From Pithys albifrons albifrons (taxonomy: Eukaryota; Chordata; Aves; Passeriformes; Thamnophilidae): a DNA stretch of 64,000 bases. How positions within the stretch are numbered: the stretch's first letter is position 1; every line of letters starts with the position of its first letter. The stretch spans positions 16,426,561 through 16,490,560 of the forward strand of contig NC_092466.1 of assembly GCF_047495875.1 (NCBI RefSeq), written 5' to 3'. Below are positions 1 through 13,200 of this stretch, piece by piece. The notes beneath the pieces are model-generated. The model saw only the letters and a list, made by a program, of their open reading frames with translations, had not been told where the DNA came from and ran no database searches. Made by a program: the position numbers and the translations under genes.

Positions 1-1977
1 TGATGAATGAATCTTCGATGTGTTTTCTTGACACCTTTTTGAAGTGCACTAATCCAATATTAATTTATTTTAGATGTGCCAGAAGCATCATCCTATTACT
101 AATAAGTAGAACTAGACAGCAAGAAATGCAGGTCCCTTCCTAGCTTTGCCAGAATGCATCTCTGTGTGTATCCAGCAATCTGGATGATATGTTGACAGAA
201 TGAGGCCAGCGATGCAAATAAAGGATTTTCCCTCCTTCCTCGCAGTTTATTGCTTGTCACTGAGTAACTCACTGACCAGAATTTCTACAGAAAAATGAAA
301 TTAGGAGAGAAACAGCTTCTATATTAGTATTACTATTGAATGTTTAATTTGTGTATTAAGGGATAAGTATTTATGTTTCTGAAAGTACAGCTATTTGCTA
401 TTTAATTTGGCTTATCAGCCACCTAAGACTGAAGTAGGATTCTCTTAGTTTGTAAATTTCATGTTAGATCCTTAACACAAATTAGAGTAGTTTTGCTGCA
501 GTTGCTGTAGTGGACTGTCATCAATGTCAGTTTACACTAGTGAAGCAAATGAATCCAAATATTTCTGTTAAATACCAAGTAAGTACTTATTTTTTAAAAT
601 GGAAGGTGATTTTTCCCTATCTCTCCCAAAATATCTTCCATCATGCTTGCTATGTGCAGTAGCATTAGCTATTTTGTCTTAATTGCTTGCAAGTTTGCAA
701 TCTGGTTCCCTGACATATTAACACATCACATAGACAAATACATTTATTTTTGCAAGCTATCGTGTATGTTTCAGGTCTAACTGTTCTCAGATCAGGTAAG
801 CTCAATTTAAGATCAAAACTATTTATTCCATGAAAGAGAAAAACCAGAATTTATTAATAAATAAGTAAATAAGAAAACAACAAAAACCCAAACACACAGA
901 GAAGAATTTATAGAGAAAAATCAAAGACAGTGGGTGACTGGCAGTGAAGTTGCATTTCTGTGAAATAAACATCCTGGGTTTTAGTATTAAAGTGAGGTAA
1001 CATAATCCTGTTCCCTTTGATCACAATGCACAGATGATCATGATAGGGAGTCATACAAGCATATATAACTGTACCCAATAGTCATTTGATAAAAAAGAGT
1101 CATGCACAAAGGATTCTAACAAGATAGATAACAAGCTCCTGTATTTTCTGGCTCATTGTATCTAGAAGGTACAGAAAGCTAGATTAGGATATTTTATTCA
1201 TACTCATTTGAGTAGCTTTATTTATCTAAAATAGTTACCATCTGTGACAACCAGTGCTTTGGACAAAAAAAAAAAAGGAGAACCAAAAACTTAGTAAAAT
1301 AAATTAAATGGGGCTTCCAAAGTTAGTTTGCCATTACCAATGCCATACATGCTGCAATTTGGCAAATATCTGTCCTCTGGGTAACTGGAAGGGTAGAAAG
1401 GCACCGAATGACTCAATTCCACACAAGCAACCAACCAACCAGTAAAAAGATTTTTCTCAGATGGAAGCCTGATGTCTGTTTGATGGAAGGGGGAAGCCAA
1501 TCTTCCCAAGCTCTCAGCAAATGTTGCAAGCAAACATTGGGATGACTGAAGCAGCCCTGGTCTCTCTCTAATCTGTAGCACACAGCTCAGTATGATTCAG
1601 CAAGTACTCATTTTAAGTGACCATAGTTTTATTTCATATGCCATTTTCCCCACTCATATGGAAGTGTAAGACTTGGCTATCCCCAGATCTCATCTTTGTG
1701 TTTTTAATGCAAGTGATGAATGTTGGGAACTCTACCCATATAACATTGGAATCAGCTGGTATGAAGGGCATTTGCTATGAAAATATATTTTCAAGGAAGA
1801 AGTGGGTGCAATGTCAGGCATAAAAGATTACTAGAGAGTGAACAGCTTTCTAACATTGCTAAAAACGTAATGACCTTTGAAAGATAATTTCTGTCTAGGA
1901 CACTGAAACCATAATATGTTTAATTTCTTGAGTGAATCTGAAAATTCCAACTTTAATATTAATCAACGGAGAGGAGG

Positions 1978-1980
<3 letters not shown>
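1..1980. other. AT-rich flank, no gene recognised
   Basis: This stretch is AT-rich single-copy-looking DNA. The open frames in it are short, lack recognisable motifs and are what chance gives in DNA of this composition. A short A/C-rich run lies near 872-900. I see no RNA gene or intact mobile element. Confidence 0.6.

Positions 1981-2014
<34 letters not shown>
1981..2014. repeat. (AC)17 microsatellite
   Basis: A perfect AC dinucleotide run of 17 units is followed by a short TA stretch and a degenerate CA tail. It is read directly from the sequence. A minus-strand frame through it gives a run of Cys-Val residues that is an artefact of the repeat. Confidence 0.97.
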
Positions 2015-2020
<6 letters not shown>

Positions 2021-5000
2021 CCACAAACACACACTCCCTCCAGTTAAAGGAAACTAAAACACCAAGAAAGTTTATTTTTAAAAGCATTAAAGGCAGTTCA
2101 CGTAAACACTGTTCTGGTGTGTTTACTGTGCATAACCAGGCCCTAAATATATGATCCACTAGCCATTTTTTCCAGAGAATCTGTACATCTCTTTTATTAA
2201 TTTTGTCATATGTACACCTGCCGAAGCACTTCATTCACATAAACACTGTTGTTTGGCAGTTACATAATGGATGGAGCTTACTTTGAGGATACATTACCCA
2301 TTGACAGTAAGGTGAAAATATTAAGAGCAGTGTATGGGGCTAGCTCATGGAAGTTACCTAGTGCATGGTCTAAACAGACTTCAGTTTATTAATATGACAA
2401 ATAATAAATTATACATAGCTCATCCTGTAACTGTAGCCTCTGGTTTAGCATGCCTTCAGTAGGGTCACTCCAGTGCACAGCAATACATTCTGCTTGTTTC
2501 TGTTTTAGACTCAGCGTATTTTGCAAGCTGTTTATTGTGTGTGTGTGCAACTCTAGCATATGTTTATGAGCCTTTAATCTTTCTTCACTCGAGGCAGCAG
2601 TGCCTCAGCCTCGCAGTTTACAGTGCTCCATCTGCATCACTTGTCTCGAGTTGTAGATTTGTATCATGCCAGAGTATAGAAAAGGTATCTTCAATCTTCT
2701 TATGACAGCTGCACAGCATTTTTCTAGGCTGACAGTCCTTGTCAAATCAACAGTAAACCTGCTGCATCTAGTGCTGCTGATTTTTCATAAGGCATTTTAA
2801 AATGTCCAACATTTAGTGCAGACAATTCTTACTTCCCATACAATTTGCCTTGGTATCACTGCAGAGTTTCACCCAAAGACAGGCATAATACACTCAACAT
2901 GTTCTACAGCACTGTAGTACTCTCTAATAAGGTGAAATACAGTGTTTTGAAAATGTATATTCATGTATATCCTTAATAGCCTAAAGATAATAAAATTCAT
3001 TCAGGCATGTAGGCTATTTAGTCCAGTGCATTGTCTTACCAGGTCAGTCATAATTTTCATCTGTAACTGTGCCATATTATGCCAACAAATATTTAGCAGA
3101 AGAGGGTCTTCAGCTCAGGTTTTTTGCATTCTAGTTGCCCTTGTCTTAATTTCTCCTGTTGCAAGTTTGGCTGATACATCCCTATTTTGAAGTTTATGAT
3201 GAATCAAAATGTTCACATAAAATGAGTTAAAAATTAAGAAAAGCTTAGCCAGTCCAAGTGGCAAAGGGAGCTCATGCTTAACTATCTGTGCTTCCCTTTT
3301 ATTACTGCCATCTGATTTAGATCAGTAAGTCTTTGCTTGTGACTGATAATGTAAGCATTTAGAGTATCATTCTTCAGAGTAAAATCAATTGTAACAGAGT
3401 TGTATTATATAATGAAGACAGAGAAAATACAAAGAGATTATTACACTATTATCTGTCCCTATATAAAAATGCTTTCCACTGAGAACTGTAATAAACAGAA
3501 GTAATATTCTTAATTCTGTTATGATAACGTTCTACTTTTATTACAGGGTGACTCAAACCATCTTTTTATTTCAGACAAAACGATACAGAATTAGAAAAAT
3601 TGCATTTGAGAGAAAAACTGTCACTGGTGAAGAGTTTACATGAAGACTTTCTTTAAACACTCACTGATAGGTTTTAGCAATGGAACTGAAAGAACATACA
3701 ATGTAAAAGCGTAAAACTATGTTGCATTAGAAAATGTTGCTTCATAGTACTTGTTACGTGGGCTAATACAAGAGAGGGTGTACATTTTACATCCTGTTGA
3801 TTTTAAGAGAAAACTATGATTTATATCAGTCTGTTGTGATCTGTTGTATTTTCTTTTTTTTTCCCCCATGTAGCAGATTCCACTTCAAGGACTAACTAAT
3901 TTATACATTGCAGTTCTGTTAGTATCTTGGCTTCCAAAATGTTTTCAGGAATTGTAGTAAGCTCATGTCACTGTTAATTAACCTTAAAGACAAGACAATA
4001 CAATTCTCTGTAATCACAGAAGGATACTACAGAGTCTTTTTAGCCACAGTTGATTCTAACTTTTAAATTAGTTTTAGAAAATAGCAACATGATTTAGTAA
4101 GTCACATTGAAACTGGAAATAATTGAAGTGGAAACTATTTGGCTGGTAGCTAAATATTTTTCATTAACTGCTGGTAATGATAACGTGCTAGGCAAATTAT
4201 TAATGATTTTGTTTCCAATGTGTCTGCTCATTTTTATGACAAAATTCAAGCTTTTGAAGGAAATGAAGGAGCAAATCCACATCTATAGAAAATAATAATC
4301 TACAATAGCAGAATACTTAAATAACTTTAATATTCCTTTCCCTGCAAGGAAATGTTATTGTGCAATTCTTACTATGAATCAAGGTACTGGGATGTATGTC
4401 TCTTACCATCTCTCCACCCCCCACAATTAAACTGCATAAGCAAATGGATAACTCATATTTTTGACCACATAGATTAAACAAGAAACTGTAGAGATTATGA
4501 AAATATTAAAATTTTTGTCCAACTCATGAAAGCATCTGAATAGGCAAAGGCAATGAGCAATCAAATTTGATAGAAACAACTGATTTTTTAATTTGTTTTT
4601 GATGTGTATGAATACTGAAAACTCCTGATGTTGATATGCTACAGTAGTTGATTAGATTGGTCATCAATAGATAATCTTTATTGTATTACTGGCTTTGTAT
4701 CAAGTGGATACTGAAGGAGCTGATGCGTAGCAGCTTGCAATGATGTGCATGCCATGCCCTCTATGAAGTTTTTCATAATATTGAAAAAATGTCTGTGTTT
4801 TAACAGGTATTCTTTAAGAGGAACTATAGATGTTCTATCAAGTCTAAACTGTGAAAGAAAAGACCAGAAGCCAGCCCAAGGCCTTGAGTAGCTAGAAAGA
4901 GAGGATACAATGAGAAAATCCAACCCTATTGCTGTTAAAATAATGGGTGTGAGAGCACTAGAGGAATTTGTTTGTTTCCCATTATTTAAGTACTAGGAGA

Positions 5001-6427
5001 TTTTTGGGGCAAAATCCTAGCTCTTAAGTTTCCCAGTAATTTTTCTTTATGTACTGTTGGTAATATATATAGTCTATATTAAAAAATAGTCGTAATAGAC
5101 TCATGTATATACTAAATGTGTGTGCTGCTTATTGTGGCAAAGGTTAAACCGATCCAGTTACACCTGCAGTTGCCTGATATTGTTAATTCTCGGTGATATC
5201 AGATCAAAGCAACTATAACTACGACATTTTTACTAAAAAAGGGACAGTATTTAAAGTGAAAGTTTAGTATTTTTGGAATGTAAAACAAAGTCAAAGAGCT
5301 GCTCAAATCATTACAAATTCTGTAGTAGCCTCACCCACGTGACTATATCATCTATTGCAGATGCTCCCCAAAACCTTTGAAATTGCATGATCCTTTAAGT
5401 GATCTGCACACATGAAATTTACTTTTGCAAACACCTCTTGACTACCAGATAATAAGATCAAAGTCCTTTGATGACCCGTGTGGAGAAGAGTAGTTTATGG
5501 TTTACTATAATTTGTGGAAATTCATGAGATATTTGTAATTTCTTAAATTGAGAACTGACTTGTTAATAACAGCTTTAAACTGATTATAAGCTTGCAGGTC
5601 TTTCAAAAATTTGGCTAGTACTGAATTCCATATGCCAAAAATGGAGTATTTTTTATTTCAGTATTATTTATTTGTGACTCAGTGGATTGTCTATTAAGTT
5701 GATCTCATCCCTTTCCTGAGCATGAGGCAAGGAGGATTTTCTTGAAGACAGTAAGAATGGAGGAGGTCAGGACTGCATGAGAGTGTATTTTTCAGACCAC
5801 AATACGAAAAACTGACTGAAATGGTTTACAATATAATAATACAGTCTATTATATTTATTGAATTCCGTTATGCAGAGATTAAGTTGCATATTTTTAGACT
5901 GTTTACCAAAACAAAACTTGAGATGAGAATCTTGATTTATGTAAAACCAAACCAACCAACCCCTCATCCAGATTATACTATGCATAATACACTTCTCATG
6001 GTATTACTAAACTCTAAAATGATCATTGAATTCATTCCATCAACTCTGTCCTTCCCAAAAGTGCTGAGGGGGAATGAAGAGTGATAACAAATCAAGTAGA
6101 TATATGCATCACTAATCCATACAGCTCAGCTCTCCTTTAAATGTAAATTCCAGAAAGGGACCTGCATTTTCAAAGATGCATAAAGCTTCTGCCAACTGGT
6201 GCTCCTGCATTCAGCTCATTTAAAGATTAGCTGTAAACTTCAGAGAAGAGAAAGACTTGGTGCCTGCAGGCATAAATATAGAAAGACATTACAATTTTTT
6301 CCCTTCCTTATTCTTGGAAGCCTATAAAACTGAATGTGGCATACAGACATGTGAATTCTTCAGTTACTAGCATCTACCTGAAACCTTTGTTAAAGTATAC
6401 ATTGTTTTCAAATTTGCTTCTTGCAAG
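2015..6427. other. AT-rich flank, nothing recognised
   Basis: This is 4.4 kb of AT-rich DNA with only short unconvincing open frames. A small inverted repeat (CTGATAT and ATATCAG arms about 15 bases apart) lies near 5177-5205. No transposon, RNA gene or coding exon could be identified. Confidence 0.55.
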
Positions 6428-6466
6428 GAAAAAAAAAAAAAGAGAAAAAGAAAAGAAGAAGAGAGG
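6428..6466 (+). repeat. Purine-only A/G-rich low-complexity tract
   Basis: An almost uninterrupted run of A with scattered G lies about 75 bp before the TG microsatellite. It may be an old poly-A remnant or simple slippage product. No function is implied. Confidence 0.8.
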
Positions 6467-6541
6467 TTTGGAATGTATAAGAATCAGAAAGTAATAAATT
6501 TGTATGAGATACAAACTGCACTTGTATTGCTGCCTCCAATA

Positions 6542-6542
<1 letters not shown>

Positions 6543-6590
<48 letters not shown>
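6543..6590. repeat. (TG)24 microsatellite fused to the 3' end of a SINE
   Basis: A perfect run of 24 TG units. On the minus strand it is a (CA)n run directly following the 3' end of the 5S-derived SINE and preceding its target-site duplication, so it occupies the position of the SINE tail. Confidence 0.95.
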
Positions 6591-6591
<1 letters not shown>

Positions 6592-6891
6592 CTCAGCTTC
6601 GCGAACGAAGATTTGGGAAGGGCTGTCCCCATGTGGGTGTGCCCTTCCAGCCTGCTCAGTGGATTTTAGGTGAGGCTCAGCGTGCGCAGAACTGGCCCCA
6701 CCGTTTAAGTCCTGAGGTTCATCTGCCACGGCCGAGCGAGCTTGGACAGTGCCAGTGAAGTCCTCAGGACTAGAACACACAGCACCCGGCATTTCCCAGG
6801 AGGTCTCCCATCCAAGTACTAATCCGAGGCTGATCCTGCTTAGCTTCCGAGATCTGACGGGATCGGATGTCAGGGAGACATTTAACTGCCT
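6546..6891 (-). mobile_element. 5S rRNA-derived SINE, copy A, with target-site duplications
   Basis: On the minus strand the element begins AGGCAGTT, runs into a region matching most of vertebrate 5S rRNA (about 6780-6875), then a body of about 180 bp, and ends in a (CA)n tail. The 5S part keeps near-intact internal promoter blocks: the box A region around AGCTAAGCAGG and the box C region around TACTTGGATGGGAGACC. A 12-bp direct repeat, ctccaataatgt, flanks the element at 6534-6545 and 6892-6903, as expected of target-primed reverse transcription. The first dozen or so bases of 5S are replaced. The body is shared with the copy at 22.2 kb. A SINE with a 5S head is seen directly; the partner LINE is unknown, with an RTE-type element a guess from the simple-repeat tail. 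Confidence 0.88.
6780..6875 (-). repeat. 5S rRNA-derived head of SINE copy A
   Basis: Read on the minus strand, this matches 5S rRNA from roughly nucleotide 15 to 112, including GATCTCGGAAGCTAAGCAGG and TACTTGGATGGGAGACC. It is not a functional 5S gene: the 5' end is replaced, there are indels, no T-run terminator follows, and it is continuous with SINE body sequence. Confidence 0.9.
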
Positions 6892-6903
6892 CTCCAATAA
6901 TGT

Positions 6904-7679
6904 AAAGCTGAAATTACTGGATTGCGAAGTTTTGTTTCTCACTGAGATTGCATTGGTCAGAAAGAACAGGATGTCTTGAACAGTATTGCAAATCTGGATT
7001 TGGGGCTTCTGCTTACAGATAAAAATGTTGTGCCCACAAAACACAAATAGTCTTCTGATATGGAATCACCCTGTTAATTCAGAGTTTGGAATTTTTATGG
7101 TTTAACTTTTTACTTGACAAATGACAATGAAGATGTTCTTAGAGTGTAAAACTGTAGTTATTACAGTTTTCCTATCCAATGTTCTTACAGAGATGGTAGA
7201 AGACCAGCATAAACAACTCATTCTTTGAGTAATTTGAAAGAAATATATTTGTACACCCACAGATTCTCATTGACATTGTACTTCTTAGTGCCCACACATT
7301 AGTGATTAAAAAGCCACAATCTCAGAAAAAGTGGCAGAAGTAAAAAAGCAATTTGGGACTCTCTAAAAATCAAAGATGTAGTAAACAATCGTACTCCAGA
7401 AAGATAATTTCAGAGATTAATTATATGCTAATGAAAATAATTTTCTCTCATATATACATATGCAAGTAGTGGAACAAATAAACAATAAGATCTATTATAT
7501 TATTTTTAACATTTTACATTTATTGAGGAAATATTTATGAAGGCTGTTTCCACATAATCTGAGTCTACTCTGTCCAGCTGCAGTGGAATACTACAATCTG
7601 CCTAATATCTAAATAGCCCACTCATAAATTATTAGAAGCCTAACATGAGCACTGCAGCAATACGTACCTTTTAGCCTGT
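6904..7679. other. AT-rich flank, nothing recognised
   Basis: No gene or repeat could be identified in this stretch. Confidence 0.5.
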
Positions 7680-7915
7680 GAGGTGGAAGACTGAATGCCA
7701 CGCCAGGAACACACATTCCTGTGGGCTGAGCAGTGATGGACAGATGGAGAGAGGTGCAGGACCCGCCCCAGGCTGGGTGAGCTTGATGCTGCGCTGCTCA
7801 GAGAGCACCCCCAGCCCCGCAGCTCAGCAGCGACAGGAGAGCTCAGGATGGAACTCACCTCGGGAATGCTCTTCTGCTGGGGCACCAGGTGTCTGCATTG
7901 CAAGGTACAATGGCA
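7680..7915. other. GC-rich patch in AT-rich DNA, origin unknown
   Basis: About 235 bp are clearly richer in G and C than the flanks. On the minus strand it contains a textbook splice donor (CCCGAG|GTGAGT, exon end at 7859) and, 140 bp further, an acceptor-like site (CAGCCCACAG|GAATG, exon start at 7718). Open frames cross it on both strands (minus 7640-8137, plus 7678-7998), but neither product resembles a family I know. It could be an exon of an unrecognised transcript, a conserved regulatory element or an unclassified repeat. It lies about 1.2 kb past the stop codon of the sulfotransferase, on the 3' side. Confidence 0.4.
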
Positions 7916-8620
7916 AACAAGCACATCTGCATCTGCAGTTCTATCTGGCAGCAGATTTAACATTTCAAGTCGACTTTTTCTTTGGTATTGATATATAATA
8001 AAGTGTTTACATGAAAAAGTAGAAAAGACCATCACAATACTGTCAAAAAAATTTGAAAATAGAATCTCAATGCAGGGCTGTAGACAGGTGTTGTTCTTAT
8101 ATATAATATACTGAACACTGTCTGAGATATGTAACATAACAAGATGCTATTCTGAGGGTATCCCATGGTCTACATTAGAAATGGCAAAACAAAACTACTT
8201 CATGCTTCAGGGGGTAAGCAATTTTTTTTTTTTAACAAGAATCAATTTCCCAATGGAGATACAGAACACAAACAAAATTAATATGGTAGTAATAACTAAG
8301 ACCTTTTCCATTCAAGAGTAAAGTGACATAATTTATATAATCAAACATCTGTACAGTTGCTGATATTAATAATTTGTATGCACTGATTTTTTTTAGTGTA
8401 AGAGTATCAGTGAAATTGAGGATGCCTGGGATATTTTAATTTCTTTACATTCAGAACTCTCTAACCTTCTTCAAACAGTTAATGATCTTACTTTGGAGAT
8501 TTTGAAGATATTTTGCAAACCAAAGATGGTAAGAGTGTGGTTTAATAGTTTAGTACCAATGATATACAGACAGGTAGCTTCTAGTTCACCTATTCAAAAT
8601 TATAGGTGAAATAGACTGCT

Positions 8621-8626
8621 TTTATT
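8621..8626 (-). terminator. Candidate polyadenylation signal AATAAA
   Basis: The plus strand reads TTTATT, giving AATAAA on the minus strand about 520 bp past the stop codon. A second copy lies about 46 bp nearer the stop. In AT-rich DNA this hexamer is common, so use is not established. Confidence 0.25.
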
Positions 8627-8666
8627 ATTAATTGATTAAGTACTTCAGCATATTAAAGAGGAATTA

Positions 8667-8672
8667 TTTATT
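8667..8672 (-). terminator. Candidate polyadenylation signal AATAAA
   Basis: This is the first canonical AATAAA I find in minus-strand order after the stop codon, about 470 bp downstream. It would give a 3' UTR of about half a kilobase, but AT-rich DNA yields such hexamers by chance and longer 3' UTRs are possible. Confidence 0.3.
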
Positions 8673-9141
8673 GGAGCCACTATTTATGCCCCTGTTATAA
8701 CGTACAATTTTAGCTTATTTTCAGAAAATTCTAGAAATCAACACCACGACCATTGTGTGGGATATAAAAAATATTAACAAAAAAATCAGAACAGTTAGAA
8801 TAATACCATTTCAAATATTTACAGTTTTTACAGTTAGAAGTATTTTTCCGAAACAGCACAAATCTTATAGAGATACACATCTGTACTATGTTTGCTGAAG
8901 TTAAATGTATTTGCATGATGAGAGAAAGATCAGAATATGACTCACAGTAATCATACAAATACATAAAACTTATTTTTCCCATCATAAAGAATACCACTTC
9001 AATGAGTTAACAGATGTGTTATTCCAATGGAGCATATAACCAGGATGTTAATTCTCATAATACATGTCCTTACAGTTTAGAAATATATGTTTGAAAGAGT
9101 TTGCTGCAGGCCCTTTTTGAGAAACATTGACTCCAAATGCA

Positions 9142-10190
<1,049 letters not shown>

Positions 10191-10207
10191 CTACAAAATA
10201 AAATAAG
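10191..10207 (-). other. Splice acceptor of the coding exon
   Basis: On the minus strand a pyrimidine-rich tract, TCTTATTTTATTTTGTAG, ends at AG (10192-10191), with a plausible branch site TACTGAC just before it. The exon would begin at 10190, 119 nt before the main ATG. HS3ST1 genes have non-coding 5' exons joined to one coding exon, so an acceptor is expected here. Confidence 0.65.
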
Positions 10208-13200
10208 ACAAGTCAGTATTTCTAAACCCATCATAAGCTGAAAATTCAACTCACAATTCAATTCACAAATCTAATCTGTGATCCCAAGAGAAAATTTATA
10301 GTGATTTGCTTATCCTGACTTTATTTCAGAAGGATGAAAAGAGCCTCAAGTGTCATTTTTTTCCCCTTACCTATGGGTGGCCAATAATGGATACTAACCA
10401 TTCAACAGCTTTTATTTCCTCCAAGCAGAAGATTAGAATTGTTAATCTGATTTTAAATTCCTGACCATTAGTTGCTTGCTTTATTTTCCTAATTATCTTT
10501 TATATACATATACTTTTTAGCCATACCATACCTAGTATGATATTAAAATTAATTCCAAAGTATGCTTGATTGCCATTATCTTTCCTCAGATCGTCTGCTA
10601 AAAAATATATCTTCATCTATGTAACAGACCTGGATGGTGATACAACCATTTGGATTCTAGTGAGCTATGAATCACACAAAAAAAGTTCTATTTACTTAGA
10701 CACAGAAACCAAACCACAAATACATGAAAACTTTTGAAATCTGAGCCATTTAGAGCAAAAAACTAAGTCTATCAAAACAAGAATAAAGTGGCTGAGTTGG
10801 ATCAGTGTGGTAAAAAAATAAATGAGACAGTGGATTCTTTGCAACTGTCCAAGTGTTCTGATGCAAAGTTATATAAGTGTTGGGAAAATCTTGGTAAAAT
10901 CAGATTTTTCAGCTGATATTCTGCACTTACTCCACAGCTCCATATAAGAGACAACTATGTGCTTCCTGGGCACTTATAAACTTCTGCAGGGAATCAAGTC
11001 TGTTTGAAGCCGAGTAACTTCTTTTACTTAATCCACATAACATGTGATCATTTTAAGAAGTGGTGAATGTTAAATATCATAAAAACTTGTAAAACCTTTA
11101 GGCTCATAGGTAGGTGCCCGTGCACACATAAGTGAAAGAAAATGTCTCTGTAACTTGTGTTGCTGACATTTGAAATCTTTTGGGTATCTTGCATACATTA
11201 TTTGAAACAGATTGCTTACAGATCTGACATCACAATACAAGTACAAAAATCAGGTTAATGAAACACCTGCACTGGAATCGCTGCTCTTGGATTGCAGTTT
11301 CTACATCTGAAAATCTTACAGGACAAATTCTCATTGCAAGGATTCTTGGGCTTCATTCCATTTCTGAGCAATTATAGGATTTTCAGAATTGTAGAACAGA
11401 TCTCCATTCTTTGTTGTGTTTTTCAGTGTAGAGTGCAGAAACAAGCTATTTCATACAGTCAAACAACAGTCATCTAAAAAACAATATCCATTTTTGGAAT
11501 CTATTTGAATTATGACTCATATTTTAAAGTAGTCTCAGAAATGCTCAACTTTAGCTTCTTCTTCAGTTTCACTGTCAGTCTCTTTCTTTTTCTGAATATA
11601 TTGGTCACAGTACTTTGTCTCTTAGATACAACCTTAGAAAACACAGCCAATTCCCATTTGTTATGCCCCAGAGATGCATTCAATATTTCTATTTAAAAAT
11701 TGTTTACTTTGAGGCTTATTTTACAGACCTGAAGATTTAAAATTTTTTTATAATAGCAGTCTAGGCAATGCAGCAGGTTCATTAAATCTATTTTCTAAAT
11801 CTTACTGAAACCTACACCAGCTTCTTGGATATCTAGGGAATGGCTCAATGAGTGCTAAAGCCACAGACAGATTGCGAATATTAACCCTAAAACTGTAATT
11901 TAAAAAATAAACTATGACCTTTAGTGAGGAAATCTGTGGAGAGCATTCCCTGTTATGTCCAAGTAAGACCTAAAGGGCAACGGCTTCTTCAAAAAGAGCA
12001 CAGTTTCAACTCGGAAAATTGTGTAAACATACAATTACTAAATATCAGAAAAGTCCAAGGTGAAATTGGCTTTGTAATGACAGACTGGAGAGAAGTGTTC
12101 TCCTTTACAAAATGGAAAGGAAGTTTTACTTTAAAGATCACAAGTTTTTTACTAAGAACTGTACATGGAAGTTCTATTTGAAGTTCTCAAGAGCAGCTAA
12201 TGCAAGCATTGCTATGACAATTACAGAAGGAAAGAACAGGTATATTTATACCAAAACCATTTGTGCTTACTATTCTATTGGCTGGACAGAATGGGAAATA
12301 GTGAACATGCTATTTAGTATTGCAAGGAATTAAAATGCATTCTGCTACAATGGGAGTTAGTGCTGGTTTTGAAAAGCTCCACGGAATGTTCAGCATGAAA
12401 TATGAGGCATCACACCCCAGATGCTTTCTGAAACGCTGGCCTTCAAACAAGCGACTCTGCTTTAATAATTTTAAGCCAAATTTTCGATGAATCTCAAGGT
12501 TCCTCAACAGTTCAGTCTGACTAATGGTAGAGCCATGCATAGGATGGTTTCTGAAGTAGCAACATATGGCAGTACAGCTGCTTTCCAGATTCGTGATGCC
12601 AGTAGGCTGGGATGTTGGAGCAGGGGGTGAGAGAGCAGTTAATCTTTCTTTTAACCTGTTCTGAAATCCCAGTGTCAATTTAAGTTCTATTCATTGTAAT
12701 TTTTAAATTAAAGTTATTACAGGAAGATTGAGGAATTGTTCTTGTAAACACCAGACCATTTTTTTCAACTTACCTCTTGTGCTAATACAGCACCATTTAT
12801 GTTATAAATGCATGTTCACCTGTATACAAGTATTTGAAACCAAGACAAGACTAGTCTGAAAGTCTGCCAAGCAAGGAATGACTTGCAAATACCAAGGTGG
12901 AGATATACCGTTCATGATCTGATTTAAATGCCAGAACTATCCTGTCTGGAAGCAATTGCATGAACTGATTCTTGACAGGTATTTTAGATAACTTTATTTA
13001 AAGAGAAAGAAAACTAAATTTAGAGGTTTTGAGAATAAGTATTCTTGAGACTAACTAGGTTAATAGTTTAAATAAAAAAAAATAGAAAGGTAAAGGGAAA
13101 AAAGCAGGTATTTTTCTGAAATACACTAAAAGCAGAGTAAAAAAACCACAGAAGTATTTGAGACCAGGGACTCTGCAATAGTATTCCTAGACCTAGTGAT

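Larger units (their letters stand above)
7916..9141 (-). other. Presumed 3' untranslated region and 3' flank of the sulfotransferase gene
   Basis: This is AT-rich, non-coding sequence directly downstream of the stop codon on the minus strand. Where the 3' UTR ends is not visible. Candidate AATAAA signals are listed separately. A mononucleotide T-run lies at 8222-8233. Confidence 0.45.

Noticed and set aside
1959..2234. Open frames through the dinucleotide repeats here and at 6408-7044
   Set aside because: They encode Cys-Val or Thr-His runs created by CA/TG microsatellites, with no supporting flanks.
5177..5205. Hairpin with CTGATAT/ATATCAG arms as a small RNA precursor
   Set aside because: Seven-base arms with a 15-base loop are too weak, and such hairpins are common by chance.
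6780..6875. Functional 5S rRNA gene
   Set aside because: The 5' end is replaced, indels are present, no T-run terminator follows, and the sequence continues into a shared SINE body.
12310..12678. 122-codon minus-strand open frame
   Set aside because: Length is within chance expectation for this many bases; no recognisable motif and no clear splice context.
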